From Leucobacter rhizosphaerae (GTDB lineage: Bacteria; Actinomycetota; Actinomycetes; Actinomycetales; Microbacteriaceae): 64,000 nt of DNA. The notes under the pieces were generated by a model. That model was not told where the DNA came from. It saw only the letters and a list, made by a program, of their open reading frames with translations, and did not search any database. Both the position numbers and the translations under genes were made by a program. Positions 1 through 8,567 of this stretch are shown one piece after another; the first letter of the stretch is position 1, and the number at the start of each line of letters is the position of its first letter. The stretch is taken from positions 2,728,001 to 2,792,000 of the forward strand of contig NZ_CP095043.1 of NCBI RefSeq assembly GCF_022919175.1, in the 5' to 3' direction.

Positions 1-1
1 T

Positions 2-241
2 GGCTTCGACACGACCCTGCTGGTGCTGGGGGTGCTCGGCGTCGCCGTGCTCGCCCTCATCGCCGCCGTGGTCGTCGTGCTGATCAAGCGCGCCCGGCCC
101 CGCCCGCCCGTCGCGCCCGCGCCGAACGCGGACCCCGAGGGCCCGGCCGCACCGCCGGCAGCGGAGGCATCGGCCGCCCCGGCCGATGCCGCGACGCCCG
201 AACCGACCACCGAGGATCGACAGAAAGTGAGTGCAGAGTGA
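2..241 (+). CDS. C-terminal fragment of a membrane-anchored protein (5' end outside window)
   Basis: This is the open 3' end of a gene entering from the left edge. The readable 79 residues hold one strong hydrophobic segment in the first 30 residues, then a short basic stretch (KRARPRP) and a Pro/Ala/Glu-rich tail of about 45 residues. This arrangement is typical of a single-pass C-terminal anchor with a disordered tail on the basic, probably cytoplasmic, side. The stop TGA overlaps the GTG start of the next HtaA gene (GTGA), so the two are probably co-translated and this gene likely belongs to the heme locus. The catalytic or binding part lies outside the window and the function cannot be named. 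Confidence 0.6.
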   Translation, partial: GFDTTLLVLGVLGVAVLALIAAVVVVLIKRARPRPPVAPAPNADPEGPAAPPAAEASAAPADAATPEPTTEDRQKVSAE

Positions 242-2619
242 GAAGCCAGCTCCGCGGACGCGGATTCCGACGGACGATCGCGGGGAGCGCACTCGCAGCG
301 CTCCTCGTGCCACTCGCCGTTGTCGGCGGGGCGCAGGCCGCCGTCGCCGATGACGCCGTTCCGGCTGCGACCGAGGAGGTGACGGTCTCCGGCGGCACGC
401 TCCAGTGGGGCGTGCGGCACTCGATCCGCAACTACCTCGAGAACTTCGGCCACACGGAGGGGTGGGTCGCCGCGAGCGACGGCGCCACCTACACCCGGGG
501 TGCCGCTGCCGCATCCTTCCCGGCGAACTCGGGAACGGTGAACGCCGCCCAGGGCACCGCCTCGATCGCCTTCGACGGCACGCTCGAGATGTTCGGCTTC
601 GGAGAGGACTGGCTGTACTTCACGGACGTGCGGCTGGACGTCGCCGACGGTGTCGCGGAGCTCACCGTCGACATGATCGAGAGCTACAACGTCAAGGAGC
701 GGGTCGACGATGTGTCGATCGCCACCTTCGACGTGCCGGCCGGCGGGCTCGTGGTCGAGGACGGTCAGCTCGCGCTGACCACGGAGCGCGGGCGGTTCAG
801 CGAGGAGGTCGCGCTCACGCACCTGCCCTCCTACGGCGGACCGACCTACGCCTTCCCGAACGACTACACCGATCCGATCACCCTCTCGGTCTCGGTCGCC
901 GACGACACCGACCCGGGCACGGATCCCGGGACCGATCCCGAGAACCCGGGCCCCGGTGAGCCCGGCGACGGCGAGACCCCGTCGACCGGCCCCTACGGCA
1001 CGAGCACGGGGACCGCGTACGCGGACAACTCCGCGAGCATTCGTGTCACTCCCGGGTACGCGATCGCCGCCGACGGCTCGACCGAGGTCAAGGTCGAGGG
1101 CTTCGGCTTCGATCCCGGCCCCACGGTCGCACCCGGGACCGGATCCGGCGGCATCTACGTCGGCCTCGGCACCATGCAGGACTTCGGCACCCCCGAGAAG
1201 TGGCGCCGCAGCCAGGGCGGCACGAGCGGCCCGATCGGATTCGGCGACTTCACGTACGGATCGCCGATGTTCGTCGGCAACCAGGGATCCGGCGACGGCG
1301 ACGTCGCGACCGCCGTCATGGACGCGACCGGCTACTGGAGCTTCACGCTCACCGTGCCCGGCAAGAACATCCCGAGCTTCTTCGGCGACACGATCGACTG
1401 CGTCGCGCTGCAGTGCGGCTTCTTCTCCTTCGGCGCGCACGGGGCGATCAAGGCCGCCAACGAGGCGTTCACGCCGGTGTACTTCGACGGCCAGGACGAG
1501 AGCGGCTGGCCGGACCGCGACGACGACACTCCGGTGGTCGTTCCCCCGATCACCCCCGAGCGCCCGGGCGACCCGACCGCACTGCCGACCGAGGCGTCGC
1601 TCACCGCTGCGAACCGGGGATCGATCGCGATCGAGTCCACCCGCGGCAACGTCGCGACGGTCAGCGTGGGCACGAACCGCGTCGGCACCTGGGTCGGCGC
1701 CGCGATCTACCCGGGCGCGCAGTTCGCCGGCTGGTACCTCGTTCCGGCCAACGGCAGGATCGGCGTGCCCCTGCCCACCGGCCTCGCGGCCGGAGCGCAT
1801 CCGCTCGCCATCATCGACGACCAGAGTGTGCTGGCGGGATGGGACTCCTTCACCGTGGAGGGCGGATCGACTCCGACGACCCCGACGGAGAAGCCGGATC
1901 CCTACGGCGAGAGCACCGGGACCAACCCCGACACCGGCGCCACGCTCACCGTGAGCCCGGCGCGGTCGCTCGCAGATCGTGATCAGAAGGTCACGCTCTC
2001 GGGCACCGGCTACGCGACGAGCAACAACGGTGACGTCTTCGGCGGGGCCTACATCCTCTTCGGCTGGGTCGACACGATGCCGTCGGCCGGCGGATCGATG
2101 GCGCGCGGCGACTACCTCTACGCCGACGGCCAGGAGACCTACCAGTGGATGGTCAACTACCCCGGCAACACCACGGAACCGGGGGCCCCGAGCATCCAGG
2201 CCGACGGCAGCTGGACGACCGAGTTCACGATCTACGGGTCGGAGTTCACCACCGTGAACGGTGCGACCGTCGACTGCTATGAGGTCCAGTGCGGCGTCTT
2301 CACGATCGGCGCGCACGGCAAGGCCAACGCCGGGGTCGAGGTGTTCACGCCCGTGTACTTCGACGCCGACGGGGCCGGGATCGACCCGAACGCGCGCCCG
2401 ACCGTACCGGCCGCAGCGCCCGTGCAGGCGAACCCGAACGCTCTCGCGTCGCAGAACGCCGGTGTCGGCGTCAACGGCGGCCTGCAGGCGCTGATGACCT
2501 CGTCGTCAGACGCCCGCACCGTGCTGTTCGGCGGTGTGCTGCTCGTCAGCCTGGGCCTGCTCGGCGCGGCCGTGCTCCGACGGCAGCGGATCCTGCACGG
2601 CACCCACGCCACCCCCTAG
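238..2619 (+). CDS. HtaA-domain heme-binding surface protein, membrane anchored (HtaA1)
   Basis: Predicted secreted heme-binding protein of 793 aa. Residues 1-34 form a Sec signal peptide (RR n-region, hydrophobic core, AQA before the mature AVADD). An HtaA-type domain follows at about 47-220, beginning GGTLQWGVRHSIRNYL. After a Pro/Gly/Asp/Thr linker (~221-258) come two ~150-residue repeat modules (~260-420 and ~550-715), each with a Cys pair and a GAHG motif (IDCVALQCG, VDCYEVQCG). A shorter beta-rich segment lies between them. The C-terminus has a hydrophobic helix (~760-780) followed by RRQR, without an LPXTG-like motif, so it is probably membrane anchored. HtaA proteins capture heme or hemoglobin and pass heme to ABC importers in corynebacteria; the role here is inferred from the domain and from the adjacent heme oxygenase. 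GTG start overlaps the previous stop. Confidence 0.85.
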   Translation: MRSQLRGRGFRRTIAGSALAALLVPLAVVGGAQAAVADDAVPAATEEVTVSGGTLQWGVRHSIRNYLENFGHTEGWVAASDGATYTRGAAAASFPANSGTVNAAQGTASIAFDGTLEMFGFGEDWLYFTDVRLDVADGVAELTVDMIESYNVKERVDDVSIATFDVPAGGLVVEDGQLALTTERGRFSEEVALTHLPSYGGPTYAFPNDYTDPITLSVSVADDTDPGTDPGTDPENPGPGEPGDGETPSTGPYGTSTGTAYADNSASIRVTPGYAIAADGSTEVKVEGFGFDPGPTVAPGTGSGGIYVGLGTMQDFGTPEKWRRSQGGTSGPIGFGDFTYGSPMFVGNQGSGDGDVATAVMDATGYWSFTLTVPGKNIPSFFGDTIDCVALQCGFFSFGAHGAIKAANEAFTPVYFDGQDESGWPDRDDDTPVVVPPITPERPGDPTALPTEASLTAANRGSIAIESTRGNVATVSVGTNRVGTWVGAAIYPGAQFAGWYLVPANGRIGVPLPTGLAAGAHPLAIIDDQSVLAGWDSFTVEGGSTPTTPTEKPDPYGESTGTNPDTGATLTVSPARSLADRDQKVTLSGTGYATSNNGDVFGGAYILFGWVDTMPSAGGSMARGDYLYADGQETYQWMVNYPGNTTEPGAPSIQADGSWTTEFTIYGSEFTTVNGATVDCYEVQCGVFTIGAHGKANAGVEVFTPVYFDADGAGIDPNARPTVPAAAPVQANPNALASQNAGVGVNGGLQALMTSSSDARTVLFGGVLLVSLGLLGAAVLRRQRILHGTHATP

Positions 2620-2691
2620 AACTGCGGGCCCCGCTGCGCGGGAGCACGTGACTCGACGCCCCGGCGTCACCCATGAGAGATAAGGAAAACG

Positions 2692-5600
2692 ATGATACGG
2701 ACACGTGAAAGGTCAGGTGGCCGCGCGCGGTCACTGGCCTCAGGTGCAGCGCTCGGCACCGCCGCAGCGCTGGTCCTCGGGGGCTGGTGGCCACTCCGGC
2801 GCTCGCCGCTCCGGGTGGCAGTTCGACCGGCACCGGTACGAACCACGCGACGCTCAGCCCGACGCTCACCGTCGCGCCGGGCCAGGAGCTGAACCCGACC
2901 GGGGACACCGTGCTGACCCTGCAGGGTCAGGGGTACTCCAAGACCAATGACTGGGGTCAGAGCTTCGGCGGCGCGTACCTGCTCTTCGGTGTGATCACGC
3001 CCAAGACCGCGGGCGACACCGGCAGCTGGGCTCCCAGCAAGCAGGGGCTGAGCGGCGTGAACTACGACTACGCTGCGGGCGCTGGCACCTACCAGTCGCT
3101 CATCAACTACCCGGGCAACACCACGGAGCCGGGCCTCGGGTACATGGACGCCAGCGGCAACTGGACCTCCGAGCTCACGATTCCGGGTGCCACCTTCACG
3201 AGCCAGGCCGGTCAGCAGATCGACTGCCTCGCGGCCGGCACGCAGTGCGGTGTGATCACGATCGGCGCGCACGGGCAGGTCAGCTCGGGCGTCGAGGTCT
3301 TCACCCCCGTCACCTTCGCGACCGAGAACTGGGAGGCCGTCGCGCCGTCGATCACGGGGCAGCCCGTCGACGCGCAGGTCACCGAGGGCCAGGACGCTGT
3401 CTTCACCGTGACGGTGGAGGGGGATCCCGCTCCGACGATCCAGTGGCAGTCGCGCGCGAATGCGGATGAGGCGTTCGCAGACGTCGCCGGGGCCGTCGAC
3501 CCGAGCTTCACGGTCAGCGCCGCGGCGCTCTCCGACTCCGGGCGACAGGTGCAGGCGGTCGTGCAGAACGAGGCCGGCAGCGTGACCTCGAGCGTCGCGA
3601 CGCTCACCGTCACCGAGTCCGCCCCGGAGCCGCACGGCACCTCGCAGGGTGCTCCGCTGAGCGGCACCGACTCGTACCTCGTGGTCACGCCCGCGGAGGA
3701 TCTCCGCACGGGTAGCAGCACCGAGGTCACGGTCGAGGGCTTCGGCTTCGATCCCGGCCCCGCGGTCGCACCCGGCACCGGATCCGGCGGCATCTACGTC
3801 GGCTTCGGCACGATGAAGGATCCGTCCGACCCCGAGAAGTGGCGGCGCAGCGCCGGCGGCACGAGCGGCCCGGTCGGCATGGGCGACTACACCTACGGTG
3901 CGCCGATCTTCGTGGCGAACCAGGGCACCGCAGACGGCGACGTCGCCTCCGGTGAGATGGACAGCGAGGGCCACTGGACCACCACCGTCACCATTCCGAG
4001 CAAGGACGTCCCGAGCTTCTTCGGCGACACCATCGATTGCCTCGCGAACCAGTGCGGCTTCTTCTCCTTCGGTGCCCACGGGGCGGTCAAGGCGCAGAAC
4101 GAGGCCTTCACGCCCGTCTACTTCGCGGGTCAGGACGCTCCGGCGGTCCCCGCGACGGCCACGAGCACGAGCCTCGCACCGCAGACGAGCGCCGACTTCC
4201 CGACAGACTTCGCCGGGCAGGACGTCGCACTCTCCGCGACCGTGACCCCCGCTGAGGCGGCCGGTTCGGTCGAGTTCTTCGACGGCGAGACCAGCCTCGG
4301 TGCGGCAGACGTCGCCGCGGGTGCGGCGACGCTCACCACCGACGCATTCGTCGGCGGCGCACGCCAGGTCACCGCGGTCTTCACCCCGACGAACCCGGCG
4401 GCCTTCGAGGCTTCCACCTCGGCGGCGCAGACCTTCCGCATCGTCGACCTGGCTCGCGCCATCGGCGACATCGAGGTCGGTGCCCCGGTCGCGCAGATCG
4501 AGGATGCCTCGTTCGGCTGGTCCATCGCGAACTACTACAGCAGCTTCGGCTACGAGTTCGGCAAGGAGGCCGTCAGCGGCAACGTCACCGTTCCGGAGGC
4601 CGTGGTGGGCGACAAGGAGTTCAACTCCAACCGCCTCTTCACGTTCACTGACGGCACCGGTACCCGCGACGCCGACGGCAACGCCGTCATCGACTTCTCG
4701 GGTGTCGCTCGTGTCACCTCCGGAAGCGCGAGCGAGTGGAACTTCGCCGATCCCCAGCTGCACGTGAACGCTGCGGGTGACGGGTACGTCACCGCCGAGT
4801 TCTCCGGCTTCTTCCGCATCGAGGGCCTGGCGGAGGTCGACTACGCGCCGCAGCGTGTCACGGTCGCCACCTTCAGCGGCGCCAATGCCGAGACCGAGGA
4901 CGGCCAGACCGCCTTCACCGTCTCGCCGATCTGGGAGGGCCAGACCGCCGCGGGCACCTGGGCCGGGGAGTACACCGGCTCGTTCCCGAACGAGTTCACC
5001 TCGCTGCTGTACTCGGGCATCCGCTCGTTCTTCACGCAGACGGGCACGACCGGCTCGAACCTGACCAAGCCGGTGCAGCCGATCTCGGTGCAGTTCGCCG
5101 AGCAGGCGATCGCGGCTCCGTCGCTCTCGATCGATCCGGCCGAGGCCCTCGATCGGGCGGGCGCGGACATCGCGGTCACCGGTGAGAGCTTCGACATCAG
5201 CGGCAAGCCCACCTACCCGGGCGCGCCCGACACGCCCGCCGGCGTCTACGTATCGCTCGGCTGGATCTCCAACGACGGCTGGAAGCCGTCCGAGGGTGCT
5301 GCTGCGGCGACGCGCGTCGCGGTGGAGACCAAGTGGGTGCAGGAGGCCCAGGAGACCGGCGGCCAGTACATCAAGTGGACGAAGCTCGCGAACGGGCGTG
5401 CCGACTTCGGCTTCACGTTCGAGGACGTGACCTACGCCGAGGTGCTCGCCAAGAAGCCCACCACGGGCGACTACCGTCTCGCGGTGTACTCGATCGGTGC
5501 CAGCGGCGTGCGCCAGGCGGCGAACGAGTTCGCGCAGGACGTGACCTTCGCACCGGCTGCGGCGACGCAGGTCTGGGTGGACGCGCAGGCGTCGACCGCC

Positions 5601-7274
5601 TACCCCGTCGACTTCGCCGGGGAGGACGTCACGGTCTCCGCGACGACCAGCCCGGCCGATGCCGCGGGTGCGATCGAGTTCTTCGACGGTGAGACGAGCC
5701 TCGGCACGTCGACCGTGGAGGACGGCTCCGCATCGCTCACCACCGACGTGCTGTCGGGTGGCGCGCACCAGATCAGCGCGGTCTTCACACCCGCTGACGA
5801 GGTGCAGTTCGAGGGCTCGACCTCGGCTGCGCAGACGTACCGCATCGTGGATCTCACGCCCCTGGTCTCGGGCATCGAGGTCGGCGCGGAGGTCAAGGCG
5901 ATCACCGGTGCCGAGCTCACCTGGTCCGTTGCGAACTACCTGAGCTTCGGCTCGGGTCCGGCCAAGTCGGTGCTCGCGGGTGACGTGACGCTCGACGCCG
6001 GATCGTTCCACTTCGCGAACGGCACCGGCTCCGAGGACGCCGCGGGCAACCGCGTCATCTCCTTCGACGGCGAGGTCCGCCTCACGTCGGGCACGATCCC
6101 CGAGTGGAACTTCCGCGCACCCCAGGTGCACGTGAACGCTGCGGGCGACGGGTACATCACCGCGATCGTCGACGGCATCTACCGGGGCAGCATCCTCGGT
6201 GGCGAGGACGAGACGTACGGTCCCACCCGGGTCACCGTCTCCACCTTCACCGGTTCGACGGCCGACGTGACCGACGGCGTGACCTCCTTCACGGTCGCAC
6301 CGACCTTCCAGGACCAGGTCGCCGCGGGCACCTGGGGTGGCGCGTTCACGGGGGCGACCTTCGCGAACGAGTTCCTGCAGCACATCAATGCCGGAGTCCG
6401 TTCCTTCTTCCTGCAGTCGGGCTCCTCGTCCGACGCGACGAAGGCGGGATCGCCGATCACCGTCGCCTACACCGCGGGTGTGGCGCCGAGCATCACCGGT
6501 CAACCGGCCGATGCCGCCGTGGTCGAGGGATCCGGTGCCACCTTCAGCGCGACGGTGACGGGTGACCCGGCGCCGCAGCTGCAGTGGCAGAGCCGCGCAA
6601 CCGCCTCCGGCGAGTGGGCGGACGTCGACGGGGCGACCGCCTCCGAGCTCGTCCTGTCCGACATCGCGCTGGCCGCGAACGGCACCCAGGTGCGTCTCGT
6701 CGCGACGAACGCGTTCGGTACGGTCGAGTCGGCACCCGCCACGCTGACCGTGAGCCCGAAGAAGCCGGAGACGACTCCCGTCGTGCCGGAGCTGACCTCG
6801 GACAACCAGGGCAGCGTCGAGGTCGTGGCGGTCGATGGCCGCACCGTGGTCGCGAACGTCGGCGAGGAGTTCGGCAACACCTGGATCGGTGTCACCCTGC
6901 ACTCCGACCCGCAGTTCCTCGGCTGGTTCCTCGCGTCGGCCAACGGTGACGTCACCGTCACCGTGCCCGCGGGCGTCACCGGGGCGCACCGCCTCTCCTA
7001 CGTGGATGCGGCGGGCGACCTGATCGGCTGGGCGAACGTCTCGTTCGCCGCCGATCCGGTCACCCCGGGTGAGGAGCCGGTCGACGGCTCGGGCGGCACG
7101 GGGACCGGCGGAGCCGGCACCTCGGGCGGCCAGGGCCAGGCCACCACGGCCGGCCTGTCGCAGACCGGAGCCATGGCACCCGTTGCCGTGACCGGGATCG
7201 CTCTGCTGCTGCTCGTCGCGGGCGCTTCGATCCTCGTGGTCAAGCGTCGTCGCTCGGGTCTGGCAGCCGAGTAA
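2692..7274 (+). CDS. Large multi-domain HtaA heme-binding surface protein (HtaA2), frameshifted in this sequence
   Basis: The long frame is open from GTG 2787 (1495 aa), but its signal peptide lies in another frame from ATG 2692. One extra G in the G5 run at 2779-2783 joins them into 1527 aa with a signal peptide ending LVATPALA|APGG. Order: a Cys-pair/GAHG module (IDCLAAGTQCG), an Ig-like domain (GQPVDAQVTEGQ), a second GAHG module (IDCLANQCG), an Ig-like domain with SVEFFDGETSLG, an HtaA domain (FGWSIANYYSSFG), a spacer, another Ig-like domain (AIEFFDGETSLG), a second HtaA domain (LTWSVANYLSFG), a third Ig-like domain and a C-terminal sorting region: LSQTG, hydrophobic helix, KRRR. This is likely a wall-linked heme receptor. 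The break is probably a sequencing error, but slippage-based variation is not excluded. A purine-rich SD-like stretch (gagagataaggaaa) precedes ATG 2692. Confidence 0.85.
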
Positions 7275-7303
7275 GGCACCGGGGTCGGCGACGATTCCGC
7301 ACC

Positions 7304-7334
7304 GCGGTGGCCCGGGAGTTCCCCGGGCCACCGC
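7304..7334 (+). terminator. GC-rich hairpin between HtaA2 and heme oxygenase
   Basis: Perfect 13-bp arms (7304-7316 and 7322-7334) enclose a 5-nt loop. No T-run follows, so it may be a weak terminator or an mRNA-stabilising or processing hairpin that lowers expression of the downstream genes relative to the HtaA genes. Confidence 0.5.
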
Positions 7335-7385
7335 TTCCACGTCCCGCGATCGCGCGGGAACCGCAAGACCGAGAAAGAAGAGATC

Positions 7386-8105
7386 ATGAGTGAGACGCAG
7401 CAGATCGAGCGGGAGGCGACGCTGTCCCAGCGACTGCGCGCCGTGTCGTTCGGCGGCCACGGCACGGGCGAGAGCTGGACCGGGGGCGAGCAGCCGGACG
7501 AGGCGCCGCCGCGGTACTCGACCGCGTACCTGCGGGGCGGTCTCAACCGTGCGGGGATCGCGGCGCAGACGGCGCAGCACTTCCTGATGTACGAAGCGCT
7601 GGAGTCGGCGGCGGAGTCGCACCGCGCACGCCTCGGCGACGGCTTCGATTTCTGGCGGCCCGAGCTGCATCGGGTGCCGGGCCTCAGGCGAGACCTGCAG
7701 CACTGGATCGGTGACGACTGGGAGCAGGAGGTGCGCGGCAGGTACACGACCCCCGGCATCCAGACCTACGTCAACCGCATCTCCGAGGTCGCGCACGACT
7801 CCGTGCCCCACTTTGTGGCGCACCACTACACGCGGTACCTCGCCGACCTGTCGGGCGGTCTGATGATCGCCCGCATGTTCATGCAGAGCTACGGGATCGA
7901 GGGCGACGCCGGCGTCGAGTTCCACGTCTTCGCCGACATCGAGGATCCGAAGACCTATAAAGAGGCGTACCGCGAACTGCTCGATCGCCAGGTGTTCACG
8001 ACCGCGGAGCAGGAGCTCATCGCCGCCGAGGTCGCGCTCGCCTACAGTCTGAACAACACCGCCGCGGCCGACCTGGAAGCACGCTTCGAGGAGTACGCCG
8101 CATGA
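7386..8105 (+). CDS. Heme oxygenase (biliverdin-producing), divergent proximal region
   Basis: Predicted to open heme to biliverdin, CO and iron in the cytosol, completing heme-iron acquisition. The 239-aa length fits the family with a small extension. The distal-helix signature is clear: VAHHYTRYLADLSGGLMIARM, against the family RYLGDLSGG. The LMYEALES helix and a TYKEAYRELLD segment also match HmuO-type enzymes. The proximal region is odd. Where the family has L..T..AH..AE, this protein reads LSQRLRAVSFGGHGTGESW and then carries about 9 extra residues before YLRGGL. His25 is the best proximal-ligand candidate. The SD-like GAAAGAAGAG lies just upstream of the ATG. The stop overlaps the lipoprotein ATG (ATGA), so the genes are coupled. 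Confidence 0.88.
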   Translation: MSETQQIEREATLSQRLRAVSFGGHGTGESWTGGEQPDEAPPRYSTAYLRGGLNRAGIAAQTAQHFLMYEALESAAESHRARLGDGFDFWRPELHRVPGLRRDLQHWIGDDWEQEVRGRYTTPGIQTYVNRISEVAHDSVPHFVAHHYTRYLADLSGGLMIARMFMQSYGIEGDAGVEFHVFADIEDPKTYKEAYRELLDRQVFTTAEQELIAAEVALAYSLNNTAAADLEARFEEYAA

Positions 8106-8563
8106 GCGCCGCATTCGCGCGCCGCGGCACCGGGCTCCTCACGGCGCTCGTCGCCGCGCTGCTCCTCGCGGGCTGCAGCACCGGTGCCGCGGCACCGGGC
8201 GAGCCGGAGACCCCGTCGGAGGACGGCACCGTCAGCCGCACCAGCGTCACCGAACCGGTCACCGTCGGCCAGGTGCCGATCGGCGAGCTCGCCGGCGTCG
8301 ACTCCGAGCTGCGGGTGGGGGAGGAGATCAGCGTGCTGATCGACACCCCCGACCTCACCTGGACCGTGGTCAACAGCGACCCCGAGGTGCTGGAAGTGGT
8401 CGACTCCGGTGCGGGCGAAGCACCGCGCATCGTGCGCATCGTCGCCGTCGCCGCGGGATCCTCCGAGGTGGTCTTCACCGGGGCGGCGAGCGAGGCCGCG
8501 GCCGCCGATGCCGCGGCAGACGGCGCCGAGGATCGCATCGCCGTGACCGTGACGGAGGGCTGA
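8102..8563 (+). CDS. Small predicted lipoprotein in heme locus, function unknown
   Basis: 153-aa protein with a lipoprotein signal: basic start, hydrophobic stretch and lipobox LLAGC, giving a lipidated Cys near residue 25. The mature part has a short Gly/Pro/Glu linker and then about 110 residues of beta-strand-like sequence (VGEEISVLIDTPDLTWTVV, a segment of the type seen in Ig-like or inhibitor folds). I do not recognise a family. It overlaps the heme oxygenase stop by 4 nt and ends 4 nt before the next HtaA gene, so it is an operon member. An accessory heme-handling role on the outer membrane face is inference from context only. Confidence 0.7.
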   Translation: MSAAFARRGTGLLTALVAALLLAGCSTGAAAPGEPETPSEDGTVSRTSVTEPVTVGQVPIGELAGVDSELRVGEEISVLIDTPDLTWTVVNSDPEVLEVVDSGAGEAPRIVRIVAVAAGSSEVVFTGAASEAAAADAAADGAEDRIAVTVTEG

Positions 8564-8567
8564 GTCG

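Noticed and set aside
2667..8114. 1815-codon open frame on the minus strand across the HtaA2 gene
   Set aside because: It is rich in Arg, Gly, Asp and Val with no domain pattern, and lies antisense to convincing HtaA coding sequence. High-GC codon bias keeps this frame open.
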